In this document: positions 23,151 through 34,739 of the stretch, in pieces
Layout of the letters: every line of letters begins with the position of its first letter
Numbering within the stretch: position 1 is the stretch's first letter
DNA from: Nomia melanderi
Taxonomy: Eukaryota; Arthropoda; Insecta; Hymenoptera; Halictidae
NCBI RefSeq assembly: GCF_051020985.1
Contig: NC_134999.1
Span: 22,787,160-22,851,159 of the forward strand
Length of the DNA stretch: 64,000 nucleotides
Direction of reading: 5' to 3'
Notes under the pieces: model-generated
What the model saw: the letters and a program-made list of their open reading frames with translations, nothing else
What the model was told of the DNA's origin: nothing
Database searches by the model: none
Position numbers and translations under genes: made by a program

Positions 23151-24180
23151 CACACTTGTGCGGCGATACGTAAATGACTCGAATTTACTCAGGTGTCTTG
23201 TATGTAATAATTTATTTCCCAATCCAAGATGTTCGTTCTCACTTCCACGAGCACAAGCAACAGGTAAATACCTAAAAAAAAGAAGTCCTCCAGCAGCTCA
23301 CAATACTATAACCTCACAAAACCTCAGCTTCATCCACACCATAAATCATTATTAAAAAAAGAGGCACATAGACAGTGTAACACACATCTGATATAAAAAC
23401 TGTTGCTATTTAAAGAAAATTTGTTTGAATTATTTGAAGACAATTGGTTTAAATTATTTAAAGAAAATTTGTTTAAATTCTTTAACAATTTATTTCCCTA
23501 TCCAGACTCTATATTCCATCATCTTACACTACTTCTACACAATCAACAAGTAAACACCTAATAAAAGAAGTCCTCTACCAACTCACAACGAAACTTCAAA
23601 ATTTGTTTAAATAGTTTCAATAAAATTTCTTTGCATTATTGAATAATTTATTTCCCAATCCAAGATGTTCATTTCTACTTTCGAAAAGCAACAAAATTTG
23701 TTTAAATGATTTCAATAAAATTTCTTTATACAATTTCCCTAAAATTTGTTCAAACAATTTCCCTAAAATTTCTTCAAATCATTAACTAACCCATTTTTCA
23801 ATCCAAAACATTCATGTCCACTTCCCCAATCAACAAGTAAACCCAAAAAGAAGTCCTCCCCACCTTTCACCATAACCTCAAAACCCTCAGCCACCCAGCC
23901 CACAAAACAACACAAAAGCAAAGAACCACATAGGCATCATACCACACCTCCGCCATAAAACTGTCACCATTTAAACAAAATTTGTTTAAATAATTTCAAT
24001 AAAATTTGTTTAAACAATTTCCCTAAAATTTCTTCAAATAATTTCCCTAAAATTTCTTCAAATCATTTCCCAACCCAAAACATTCATGTCCACTTCCCAA
24101 TCAACAAGTACCCCAAAAAGAAGTCCTCGTACCTAACCTCAAAACCCGCAGCCACCCCGAAGACAACACACACCTAACAT
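23150..24180. repeat. A/C-rich tandem array, ~200-250-bp unit with internal 24-30-bp repeats
   Basis: TTTATTTCCCAATCCAA.ATGTTC, CAACAAGTAAA.ACC, AAAAAGAAGTCCTC and CATAACCTCAAAACC recur as a set near 23,205, 23,485, 23,645, 23,790 and 24,065. Between them AATTTGTTTAAA.AATTTC repeats as a short unit. Left flank of island 14. Confidence 0.85.
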
Positions 24181-24840
24181 AACACACGTCCATAAAACCC
24201 GTCGCCCCGATATCCGCATTCAGACGGCTATCGACAGCCACGCCTAATTAATATACCTTCATCGAGCTCGATGAGAAGAAAGCTCGTAATTACCGGGGCA
24301 CGATATTCCTCTCTAATATTGAAAAGGTGTCTCTCCGTTCTAATTGGCTCCATCGTAACGAGCTCCGGTGCGGAAAGGGCACGACTTGTTGAGCAAAAGA
24401 ATCGGCATCGCCTCTCCTACGGGAGAGAGAGCTTAACGGCATAATGGCGTTTCTCTGCGGACGCGAAATCCCTTTTAAAAGCTTAGATACACGAGGTCTC
24501 GTTTTGAAACGGCGCGCACCGCGACGTTCGCCGCCTCGAGTGTCGTAATTACCCGTCGTGCTCCCCTCCTTTTTCTCTCTCCCACTTCGCGCAGTCTTTC
24601 TCTTTCTGTTCGGCTGTCTCCGTTCCTCTGCGCTGATGATTCCGACTACTTACTCGCACGTGTAACGCCCTCTAAACCTGTCAGCGTGTGGAGACGGAGA
24701 GGTGTATCGTTTGGAAACGACGAGGGCTGCAGAACCGTGCTCGTGTAATAATTAGTACAAACGGATCGATCTGATACGAGCGCCTGCCACTGCTTGTGCA
24801 TTACGGATGTAGTCGCGGGGACGACTTCTTCTGGGCGACG
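24181..24840. other. GC-rich island 14
   Basis: Non-repetitive, with a pyrimidine-rich run CCTCCTTTTTCTCTCTCCCA near 24,566. No frame worth reporting. Confidence 0.5.
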
Positions 24841-25440
24841 TGTAGGTAGTTTACTGTAGTGTGCTTTTTATGGAGTGGAAATGACTGTCAATTTTTGTCA
24901 GTTGGATATTTTTTATAGAAACGTGGGAAATTAAGGTTTTTGAAAGTAATGATGTTTTGATAATCTTCTGGTAGTAAAATGTAGACATCAATAGACCTGG
25001 TATCAGTAATTGAGTATACTGTACTTCTCACAAAGTAAAAATGACGCTGTCAATTTTTGACAGTTGTCTATCTTTCAGGAAAACGTGGAAAATTAAGATT
25101 TTTGAGTGTAATGTTAATTTCGATAATTTTCGATAATTTTCTGGAAGTAAGGTGTAGGTATCAGGAATTGAGTATACTGTACTTCCCACAAAGTGAAAAT
25201 GATACTGTCAATTTTTGACAGTTGAATATTTTTCAGGGAAATGTGGGAAATTAAGGTTTTTGACAGTAATGATCTTTGGATATTCTTCTGGGAGTAAGAT
25301 GTAGACATCAGAAGACTTGGTGTCAGTAATTCAGTATACTGTACTTCCCACAAAGTACAAAAGCCACTGTCCATTTTTGACAGTTGAATATTTTTCAGAA
25401 AAACATGGAAAATTAAGATTTTTGAAATTAATAATCTTTA
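24841..25440 (+). repeat. Repeat family H array, ~170-190-bp unit, 4 copies
   Basis: Each unit has the hairpin-prone ACTGTCAATTTTTGACAGTT, plus GTGGGAAATTAAGGTTTTTG, CTTCTGG.AGTAA.ATGTAG and GAGTATACTGTACTTC.CACA. The same family lies inverted at 48.59-49.29 kb. A G/T-rich right flank of island 14. Confidence 0.9.
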
Positions 25441-26080
25441 AAACACTTTTTTTAATGAAATTGTTTATCGTGAAAGTTAACAACTTATTTCGTTGATGTT
25501 GGCTGTATAACTATAATTTTCCAATATGCAATTAACTTTTTTTCATTTGTACTTTCACTTTCGTTTTAATATAGAAAAAACATCCCTTACATTAATTGAA
25601 ATAAATGTTATAGAAAAATGTAATATAAAGAAAGATTTTTATAAAAAATATGCTAAACAAATTTGTTCTAAAATTTATATAAATCACCTGAATTAAATAA
25701 GCTAATTGCTTCATACCTTAAAAATAAAGTTACTTTTTTATATTTATTTATTAATAATATGCCTAATTAAAGGAATATTTTGATGTAACATTTAATATAA
25801 AGGAAGATATAAAAAAAAACATATTGAACATATTTTTTCCAAAATTTATATAAATCACCTAAATTAAATTACTTAACTTAATTCAACTTAATTAAGAGTT
25901 ACTTTTCATATTTATCCATCAATAATATACCTAATTAAGGGAACATTTTCTTTAAATAATTCTATCACTAAAATTTAAAAACACTTTCAAACCAAATTGT
26001 TTACCACGAAAGCCAACAATTAATTTCCACCGTGAAGTTAATTCAACAATTCCATTTCTCGTTCGTTATTTAAGAGGACT
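25441..26080. repeat. AT-rich duplicated segment
   Basis: TAATATAAAG.AAGAT ... AAAATTTATATAAATCACCT is repeated at about 25,621 and 25,793. An outer direct duplication (AAACACTTT...AAATTGTTTA.C..GAAAG) flanks it at about 25,441 and 25,978. Confidence 0.7.
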
Positions 26081-26560
26081 GCTTTCCTCGACGAGCAGCG
26101 CCCCCAGCCTTTGACGCCTCTCTCATTCACGATAACCGGCGTTAAATCATCAATTCATCTTATACCTCATATAATCATGCTGAATAAACTATTGTGTCGA
26201 TGATACCGGTAGACGCGTTTTGTTTTGCGTTCCGCGGGCTTCATTCTTCCGTCCCATTGAGACGGCTCCCTCTGTCGCCGCACTTCGACACGCTCGGGGA
26301 AAAATAACGATTCCAGGATTTATTACCCTTAATTAGTTCATTACTGTCATGTCGCCTCTCCTCGAGGCTCACAAGGACCCCACGCGTGCACGCTCTGTCG
26401 CTGCGCGCAAAACTGAACGGAAATCTTCCCAACGAGACCTTTTCACGGTTATCCGAGTTTCTGTCCGATTGTTTTGTATTCTTTTGTTTTCCGGTTTTAA
26501 GTGCCGTCTGAATGACGAGCTTGAAGATTTTTTCGATCGGGGAAAGAGAAAATGAATGCG
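26081..26560. other. GC-richer island 15
   Basis: Non-repetitive, short chance frames only. It precedes a G/A-rich stretch and then the promoter-like module at 26.8 kb. Confidence 0.45.
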
Positions 26561-26794
26561 AATGAAGAGAAGCTAATGTTGGAACTATCGAGCACTGAAA
26601 TTGAATTTTTAGAATTTTTTTATAAGCTACGAGAGAGAGTGTGAGACTTCGGATGATTTGTAGTTCGGTTAATAGAGAAGAATTTGTTAGGATTTTTCAA
26701 ATGGGTCATTTTGAGTTGTTTGGTAGTTCTAGGGTTGAGAAATATTTATTCAGGATGTAATATACGATACTGATAGTGGAATTGTTGCGTGTTG

Positions 26795-26990
26795 CAGGGA
26801 AGATGGCACTTGTGACGTCATAGGGCGGAGTCAGTCGCGCGAGAGCTCGAATCGCGAGACGAGGGCGGCGCTTCCCACTCCTCCTCGCTCGAGCTGATTG
26901 GTGGGCGTCAGCGTCTCGGCTAATCAGCCGTGCGCCTGAGAATCTGACCAGTCAGGCGAAAGTGACAAATTCTGTGCAACCTATAGTGCC
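26795..26990. promoter_or_regulatory. Housekeeping-promoter-like cluster (YY1, CRE, GC box, CCAAT)
   Basis: Within about 100 bp: AAGATGGC (26,800-26,807, YY1-type), TGACGTCA (26,813-26,820, full CRE palindrome), GGGCGG (26,823-26,828, GC box) and ATTGG (26,897-26,901, inverted CCAAT). A further palindrome GGCTAATCAGCC lies near 26,919. The spacing and order resemble ubiquitous promoters. The ATG inside AAGATGGC opens only six codons, so no protein starts there. Related TAGTTCTAG phrases lie on both sides (26,730 and 27,123). Confidence 0.5.
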
Positions 26991-27039
26991 AAATGGGTGA
27001 AAATAAACGATTTCAAGATTTTTATTTCACTATTATTAA

Positions 27040-27420
27040 TATAGAATGCTCTTTGAATCTCAAGGAGTCTAGTTTGATAATTTTTAAAATTAATTATTAA
27101 TAGTTCTGTGTTTTTGCTTGGTAGTTCTAGTGTTAAGTTACTCTGGTGCATAAAAAGAAAATGTTATATTATGTATATGTTATATAAAAGAATGTTGTAT
27201 GTGTGATTCTCCTATTACATATTCTGGAATCACTGCAGTTTATATGAGAATTATTTGGTCGTACGAAATAGATTCTCTTGTAACTATGAATAATTTTGCA
27301 TAGGAATATAAGCATTGGAAATGACGTGTGCATTTGCAATATTACTGCCCGTGACGTTCGATTACGCTTCAATTGTCGTTGCACGGTTGTTAAGTCCATT
27401 TAGATCAAGGATATTATGTT
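27040..27420. other. Unique AT-rich segment
   Basis: Non-repetitive. It includes a 76-codon frame at 27,169-27,399 (-) with unremarkable composition, unrecognised. The TAGTTCTAGTGTTAA phrase lies near 27,123. Confidence 0.35.
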
Positions 27421-27690
27421 TGTATTATATTGTAGACTTATTTATTCACTGTAAATAATTAAGTACATTTGTTTGTTGTAATTGAATGTAACGAGTAAAT
27501 ATTGTTAATTACGTTCTGATCGATTTATTTATTGTAACTGAAGATAACGAATAAATATTGTTAATTAAGTATTGATACATTCATTTGTTGTAACTGAATG
27601 TGATGAATAAATATTGTTAATTCAATTTTTATCGATTTATTTGTTGTAACTGAAGATAACGAATAAATATTGTTAATTAAGTACTGATCC
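27421..27690. repeat. 56-bp tandem repeat, 4-5 copies
   Basis: AATAAATATTGTTAATTAAG recurs at 27,496, 27,552, 27,607 and 27,663, alternating with TTTATTTGTTGTAACTGAA. Confidence 0.9.
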
Positions 27691-28280
27691 AACAATTGCG
27701 AAATAACAAGTAAAACTACTTCTCATTAAAATGATGTCGACCATCAAATATTTCAACAACGTCAATAATTGCAAAATAACAGAGCTAAAAAGTTGTTGCA
27801 AATATTAATTGAAACTATTTATTTTCAAACTCATTTCTCCAACAAAATGCTCCAACAACCCCTACAACTGCAAAATAACAAAACTAAAAAATTGTTCCAT
27901 ATATTAATTGGAACTATTTATTTTCAAAATTGTTTTGAATACTCCAACAACCCCAATCACTGCAAAATAACAAAGTTAAAAAATTTTTCCAAATATCAAT
28001 AAAAACCACTTATTTCCAAAATCATCTTAAATATTCCAACAACCACAAAAATTGCAAAATAACAAAACCAAAAAGTTGTTCCAACTATCAACAAAAAACA
28101 CTTATCTTCAAAATCATCTTAAATACTCCACCAACCCCAAAAATTGTAAAACACCAAAACCAAAAAATTCCCACCTACCAACAAAAACCACTAATTCCCA
28201 AACTCATTCCACCACCCCCAAAAATTACAAACCAAACCCAAAAGTGTCACCTAACCCAACAAACTCCAAACCTGCTCCCA
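27691..28280. repeat. A/C-rich tandem array, ~100-bp unit, 6 copies
   Basis: TTGCAAAATAACAAA.C.AAAAAGTTGTTCCA...ACTATTTATTTTCAAA.TCAT recurs from 27,764 to 28,200, with copies becoming more C-rich and less clear toward the island. Confidence 0.85.
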
Positions 28281-28690
28281 AACCTACATCGTCGATTCCT
28301 CGAGAGCCCACAATTCCATACAATATTCCATGCCAGCTATCCGGTTTCACAATCTTTTTATCACTTTCGAAGGGAGCGGAAATTATGAGACACACGGTCG
28401 ACAAGGGATTCCAACGGGACGAGGGACGAGGGGGGGATGACGGGGACCGTAAAAAAGAAAAAAAGTGTCGCAGGAAGGGAGAAAAGTACATCGCACTCGC
28501 ATATTGTGCAAGGGGATTACCTCGGATTATGCGCGACTGAGCGCAAACAAGATCTCGCTGGCTTGTGTTTACAAGACGCCAAGCTGTCGATTTGGTAAAC
28601 ACCGAGTCGGCTGTGTCTTTGTCAATTTACATTTGCCTGGGACACTATTAACCCCTTGCGGACGGTGGCTCTTTGAAATATAGAATAGCT
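28281..28690. other. GC-rich island 16
   Basis: Non-repetitive. It has frames on both strands and ends at a TTAACCCCTTGCGGACGG phrase near 28,649 that resembles the ends of TTAA-targeting (piggyBac-like) elements. No partner end was found nearby. Confidence 0.45.
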
Positions 28691-29600
28691 TTAGTCAGGG
28701 CTAAATTATGTATCGATTGCCGAATGTTTTGTGAGAACGTTTCGGGTATTGCATTGTTGGCTTGTGCTTTGTTTGTTTCGTTTGGTTGATTTTTGTTTTG
28801 TTTTGTGTTTGATTGTTTTAATGGACTGTTGTTTTGTTTTATTTGTTTGTTTGTTTGATTGTTGTTTTATTGTTTTTTTGATTTTTTTGGATATTTGATT
28901 GGTATTTTGTTGGTTTGTTTATTTGGTTGGTATTTTATTGGTTTATTTGGTTTATTTGGTTTTTTGGTTGTTTGATTGGTATTTCATTGTTTTATTCGAT
29001 TTTTTTCGTTATTTGATTGTTATTTTATTGGTTTATTTATTTGATTATTATTCCATTGTTGTATCTGATTTTATTTGTTTATTTGATTGTTTTTTCATTA
29101 TTTTATTTAATTATTTAATTTTATTCGATTGTTAGTTCATTGTTGTAATTGATTATTTTATTCGTTTGATTGCTTTTTCATTGTTGCATTTGTTTATTTA
29201 ATTCCTTTGAATAGTATTACATTGTTCTATTTGATTATTTTGTTATTGTATTATTTGATTATTTAATTTATTTGATGGTCTTTTCATTAACTTATTTGAT
29301 TATTTAATTTATTTCACGGTCTTCATTAACTTATTGGATTGTTTAATTTATTTGATGCTCTTTTCAGTAACTTATTTGATTATTTAATTTATTTGAACAC
29401 TTTTTCATTAGCATATTTGATTATTTAATTAATTTCATGGTTATCTCATTGTTTTCTTTAACCATTTAGTGCATAGGATTATTTTTTCACTGTTTTATTT
29501 GATCATTTAATTTATTTAATTGTTATCTCATTGCTTTATTTGACTATTTAGTGCATAGGATTATTTTTTCATCGTTTTATAAATTGTTTTACAGATAAAT
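28691..29600. repeat. T-rich degenerate array, G declining to the right
   Basis: TTTGATTG.T.TTTTATTG and later TTATTTGATTATTTAATTTATTTGATGG words repeat every 40-60 bp. The left 400 bp are strongly G/T and nearly C-free, and G falls away to the right. Confidence 0.75.
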
Positions 29601-29739
29601 TGAAAATCAGACAATTCTACAGTATCGACATCAACAAACACATAATAATAATTAATTCTCGAATTGAAATTATACTTTGAAATTATGTTTCAAAATTAAA
29701 ATAAACAATTAATTCTCGAATTCCATCCCTCCCGAATAT

Positions 29740-30010
29740 TAATCTAGATCACCGTACACGTATCACAACATGCAGGCACTACTTAATTACTCTAGATTTT
29801 TGCCACGCCAATATATCACTCGGTTCACGTAACGTGATTACAGCAAACAGTGAATACAATTTTGTAATAGCTTCATTACGCGGTGCAAGTGGAAGAACAA
29901 AAGTTCCATGATACAGTGGACGTGACAATGCCATTATGAAAGGGTCAACAGACCACGATTATAACTCATTGTCAGTGTATCGCAGCAAATGGTGTATAAT
30001 AGACGAAACA
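29740..30010. other. Unique island within AT-rich DNA
   Basis: Non-repetitive, balanced composition (CACGTATCACAACATGCAGG ... CGTGACAATGCCATTATGAA). No frame of note. A reasonable candidate for a conserved non-coding element. Confidence 0.35.
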
Positions 30011-30059
30011 TAACTCAACCGGAACTTTCTTTATTTAGTAAATAACTTGATTAGTAGCT

Positions 30060-30540
30060 AAACCTCATTTATTAATAAATTAGTAAATTAGTAAATTTTT
30101 TTCCTTGAAAAAAAGATTATGTGGTATTGAATAATTATTGATATTGTTACTAATTTATTAACAATTTATACAAATCATGGAGTAATTTTTAATTATTAAA
30201 AATTCAATAGTTTTATTTAATAATATTGAAGGGAGATTTACTGTTGTAAAATTATTGATATTTCTATAAATCAATCAAAAACTTCTATAGATCCTGATTT
30301 AATTTTATCTAATATAATATTTAAGGGAGATTTACTATTGTTGTAAAATTATTGATATTATCACGAATTAATTACAAATTTCTTCATACTATACAGTGAT
30401 TAATTTTATCTAATAGAATTAAACGAAGATTTATTCAATAGTTGAAAGATTTATATTTTTACGAATCGATTAAAAATTTCTACAGATCGTACGGTAATTT
30501 AATTTTATCTAATAAAACTCAACACTTTCGCTATTGTCAT
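30060..30540. repeat. AT-rich tandem array, ~120-bp unit, 4 copies
   Basis: GGGAGATTTACT.TTGTTGTAAAATTATTGATATT and AATTTAATTTTATCTAATA recur near 30,232, 30,325 and 30,420, with an earlier diverged copy. Confidence 0.75.
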
Positions 30541-30739
30541 TAAAAATGATAAACCACGACATTATATTTAGAAACTCAATGACTCACTTCAGTTTCATAG
30601 TTTTACTATTTCTCTTAGAATATTCATCGTGTTAAAAGAACTATTACAATTAAGAAAATATTATATATTATTCAATTCTCTTAATATTATATATTAACAA
30701 TTCTGCCCCATAATTTATACAAGATGTTTCCTCAGAAAA

Positions 30740-31010
30740 TAATAAACGTTTCCACTAAAAAATATCATCCAGTGCAATGTATTAAAACATTCTCCAACGC
30801 TCGTCCCGAGCCCTACACGATCCAACCACTCGCACGCCATCTTCCGTGCAAAGCGTCCCCCCGACAAATGATCACGGTCATTGCCTTTCCAATGAAAAAT
30901 ATCATCCAGCGCAATATATTAAATCATTCGTCAACGACCAACGTCCCAAAGCCCTACACGATCTAACCACTCGCATGCCATCTTTCATGCAACGCGCCTC
31001 CCGCGAAATT
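30740..31010 (-). repeat. 140-bp repeat family P, two copies, minus orientation
   Basis: CCACTCGCACGCCATCTTCC near 30,824 and CCACTCGCATGCCATCTTTC near 30,965 mark two units about 140 bp apart. The same unit doublet occurs in plus orientation at 32,856-33,095, about 2 kb away. Short open frames here and at 32.8 kb translate similarly only because of this homology. Confidence 0.85.
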
Positions 31011-31440
31011 GTTTATAAACAAACGACATTCGCACTTTTGTCACGAGTTTCACACGATATCTTAAGGGAAAAATGGTGGACGATGCAAGATGGCCGACAT
31101 GTTAATTTCCGTAACAAAAATGGCCAACCCTCTTCGTCGACGGACAAATAAACTAGCCAGGCAACAGCCAGTTACGAAAGAGCAACACGGCCACCGGTTT
31201 TCGCCGTCGAATCGACCGAATCGCTTGCACTCCGGCCGACGAAATTATTAATTAATGCGCGTAAGCGAAACACAATGGCGACGGAAGTCATTGCGTGCGC
31301 CAGTTAATTCCCGCGGGTTCGCAGCGTGTATCACAGGGGGTGAATTTAGACTGCGACGGCGGCGGCGGTGTGAGCGGCTCGTCAATAATGCAATTAGAGA
31401 ATGATGCGAAACAGTTTAAGCGTTTGGGGACGAGGATCGT
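31011..31440. other. GC-richer island 17
   Basis: Non-repetitive, CpG-containing, including GGCGGCGGCGGTG near 31,359. No coding evidence. Confidence 0.5.
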
Positions 31441-31900
31441 TTGAGATTTGGAAAAGTGGGTTCTGGTGAATTGGATGTTGAATGAGTAAATAGTGTTAGT
31501 GTGATAGTGATTAGTAGTGTGATGTAATTTGTATAGTAGTAGTTAATTCGATAGTGTAATTGGTATTGTGGTAATTACTAATATGATGTAATGTAATTGG
31601 TATGATAGTAAGTAATATTAATTACTAGCATAATGATTATATGATAGCAGTTACTAATAATAGTATGATCACTATAATGATAATTGCTAGCATAATATAA
31701 TTTATATAGTACTAATTAATCATAATATACAATATAATTGCTATAATACGAAATAATACTAATTACTAGTACAATGTAATCACGATAATTCTAATTACTA
31801 GCATAACATGTTCTTAAATAAATAATACTAATTACTAGTACAATGTAATCACGATAATTCTAATTACTAGCATAACATGTTCTTAAATAAATCTATTAAT
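31441..31900. repeat. AT-rich repeats, G/T at left becoming A-rich
   Basis: TAATTACTA..ATGATGTAAT words repeat every 50-60 bp. A 58-bp segment, TACAATGTAATCACGATAAT onward, is duplicated exactly at about 31,780 and 31,838. Confidence 0.8.
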
Positions 31901-31909
31901 AGATCACTT

Positions 31910-32300
31910 GGACTTAATACGTTAATACGATCGCAAATTATTGTCGGAATATATGTACAAATGGATCTTAACACTGAAACTACCATGGATCAACTTTGAC
32001 CCATTTTGGATTTATTGTTTTGCAAGTATTTAGATGATGACAAGGCTTTTGGAAAACAAGATATTAATATGTCTGAAAATTATTGTTGGAATATATGTAC
32101 AAATGGATCTTAATACTGAAACTGTCATGGGTCAAATTTGACTCACTTTGGCATTATTGCTTTGCAAGTATTTAAATGATGACAATGCTTTTGGGGTGAA
32201 CAAAATATTAATTATTGTTAGAATATATGCACAAATGGATCTTAATATTAAAACAACCATGGGTGAAATTTGACCCACTTTGGCATTATCGCTTTGCAAG
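31910..32300. repeat. Tandem array, ~137-bp unit, 3 copies
   Basis: CAAATGGATCTTAA.A.TGAAACT.CCATGGGTCAA.TTTGACCCA and TTGC.TTGCAAGTATTTA recur near 31,958, 32,098 and 32,232. Each holds a GGGTCAAATTTGACCC-type dyad related to the arrays at 44.4 and 46.4 kb. Confidence 0.85.
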
Positions 32301-32449
32301 TATTTAAACTGTCATCCTCGAACAATTCCTCAAAGAAACGTCCCTTGTCTCCATGGCAACTCTAACCAAAAGACACCAAGAATGGCTCACATTCACCCAT
32401 CTATTAATCTCGATATTAATATAAATACTATCCCCATAAAAATTCATTT

Positions 32450-32855
32450 ATTCCCACCCCGCGCGTTCCGATACCCCGAAACCCATACCCCCGTCGCGCG
32501 CGAGTCGGCAATTCCATTCCCGCGGGCCTCTATTTACACCGCGGCGCTGCCATTAACACTGTTTCGCCGGAAATGTAAAGCATAATGCGCCGGTACCTCC
32601 CGGATATGGAACCTATTACCATCCGCGTGTATAATGCCAGCCTCTCCCGGTGTTTCGCGTTGTAACCGCGCGGCAAAGAACTTGAAGGGCCGTAGAATGC
32701 GGCTCGAATAATTGTCCCGGGCGAAACTTGCGCTCGCGCGAGCGAGCGAGCGAGCGGGAGCGAGCCCGCGACTTCATCGCTCATACTTTGTTCGTTGAAT
32801 TACGGTGAAGCCGGATCACTGGCAGCGCGGATGAGTTGCCCTGCCTTTATGATGT
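32450..32855. other. GC-rich island 18
   Basis: Non-repetitive except for GCGAGCGAGCGAGCGAGCG near 32,737. Frames of 84-101 codons are arginine-rich chance frames. Confidence 0.5.
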
Positions 32856-33095
32856 TTAACCCTTTCAACGCGGTGAATGACGGCGATCGTTTGTCGGGGG
32901 AGGGCGCGTTGCGCGAGAGATGGCGCGCGAGTGGTTGGACCGTGCAGGGCTCGGGACAATCTTTGGTGAATGATTTAATACATTGCACTCGACAGTATTT
33001 TTCATTGGAAAGTGAATGACGGTGATCGTTTGTCGGGGAGACACGTTGCACGAAAGATGGCTTGCGAGAGTTAGATCGAGTAGGGTTTGTCTACT
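32856..33095 (+). repeat. 140-bp repeat family P, two copies, plus orientation
   Basis: GATCGTTTGTCGGGG occurs at 32,885 and 33,024 (139 bp apart). The unit continues with GCGAGAGATGGCGCGCGAGT and ATTTAATACATTGCACTCGA. Inverted relative of 30,740-31,010. Confidence 0.85.
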
Positions 33096-33099
33096 AATC

Positions 33100-33500
33100 C
33101 ATATAGAATCTTGTTCAGTAATTTTATCTTATATAAAATTCTATAATAAATAGTGTTTTACAACATTTAATAAATATTCGTACTGTTCCTTGTGTTTTAA
33201 TCATTTAATTAAAATATAAAATCTGTTTCACCATAACACCAGTAAAAATTAGAACTGAGTTACGTTTATAACTGTTCCATTTGAATAATAGTATTAATTT
33301 TACAATTAAGAAAACTGAATTTCAATAATTAAAAGTAATAATTCAACTCGAACATCCCACTAATTCCAAAATTCTACAACTCACATAATAAACATTATTT
33401 TACAACGTTTAATAAATATTCATACAATTACTTACGTTTCAATTAAACAAATCCATCCAAAAGTGCGAACACCAACGAAAACAGCCGAAAAAGTACAACT
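33100..33500. repeat. AT-rich tandem duplication, ~240-bp unit
   Basis: TTTTACAAC.TTTAATAAATATTC.TAC and the following AAAATTAGAACTGAGTTACG / AAAGTACAACTAAGTTACG appear near 33,152 and 33,392. Confidence 0.75.
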
Positions 33501-33529
33501 AAGTTACGTTCACAACGAGACATTTCGCG

Positions 33530-33860
33530 TACCGAGCTGATCGAGAAACGTTTCATTGGTCAATGTTAATGCGCGCATATGTGTAACATTTACAGGATCC
33601 ACGGGTGTTTAACGACACGTTAATAACACGGAGATTTAACTGGCTGTTAAACGATTATAGATCTTGTGGAGGTCCCTCCAGCCGTGCAAAACGATTTACG
33701 TTAATGAAATTCCGTGTTCTAGGAGAATCATCGCTTCCACCTTTGCGCCATTATCATACATACCTAATTGTAACTATGCGTAACAGAATACTTCTGTTCC
33801 TGACATTTTTAACGAATGAAAATATATTTCACAGATATATTTTCGTGTAATTGAATATTT
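33530..33860. other. Unique island
   Basis: Non-repetitive, mixed composition, with an 81-codon frame at 33,605-33,850 (+) that I do not recognise. Confidence 0.35.
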
Positions 33861-34590
33861 TTATAATTCATTGACTTGCTTTATTAAATAACAGCAATAG
33901 CAGGAATTTCGTGTTAACCAGCACTCCAGATGGTTTTGTAATTTAACAACTAATTTTTATGGTATCTAGTGAAAATGAGAAATGCTGTAACATTCCTTGC
34001 TTTTATTTTCCTTAGTACAAAATTTGGATGTGTGGAGAATGGAATAATTTAAAATATTATTAATTAAATATAATTTGAAATATTTTATATTACAACTGGT
34101 GCAATGTTGGAGCCCACAGAGTTCAAAGGGTTAATCTCTTGCTGTCCGAGTAATTAAATCATTTGCGACATAGTCTTCCAAATGTACGTTTCGTCTCCAA
34201 AATGTCGATATTCATCATCATCATCCTCATCATCATCATCATAAAAACAGAATTTCTCTCAAAAACGGAGTACCACTATAGAAAAACTCCTAAGAACACC
34301 CCATCTTCACGCACCCCCTTAACCATTTAAGTGTGGAACGTAGTTTGCAAAATCTCTCATTGTGCAAACGATAAAATCAAATAATGAAGTGTATACTCCT
34401 TAAATGCACTTAAAATATATCCTAACAAAAAACTAAAAGAAAACGAAGAAGAATTACAGGTTTGTCTCAAAAAATAAATAATCCATCGTTGAGAAAGTCA
34501 GCACCATTAAGAGTTTTAAGATGACGTGTATACTCGTCAAAAACAGTTAACTGGTTAAGAAACCCAGAACCCCACTGAAACCCATCTCAT
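33861..34590. other. AT-rich to A/C-rich spacer
   Basis: Holds a (TCA)n microsatellite near 34,214-34,242 and is increasingly A/C-rich toward 34,590. Nothing gene-like. Confidence 0.45.
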
Positions 34591-34739
34591 ATCCATCCCT
34601 GCTCCGAAGTGTCCGCCATGCGCGGCCCCCAAAATCTCATCGTGCACGACGATCGGCGCACAAAACAGTCCCCAGACCAGGGAAACCGAGAACTACTAGA
34701 AAACCCCCGAACAACGTACCCCCGGGTCGAAACGGTGCG

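Noticed and set aside
28052..28540. 162-codon frame on the plus strand
   Set aside because: Its first half is the A/C-rich 100-bp array (Lys/Asn/Thr/Pro-rich), its second half chance GC-rich sequence.
28645..28665. piggyBac-like end TTAACCCCTTGCGGACGG as a full element
   Set aside because: No matching inverted end was found within a few kilobases, so only the resemblance is noted.
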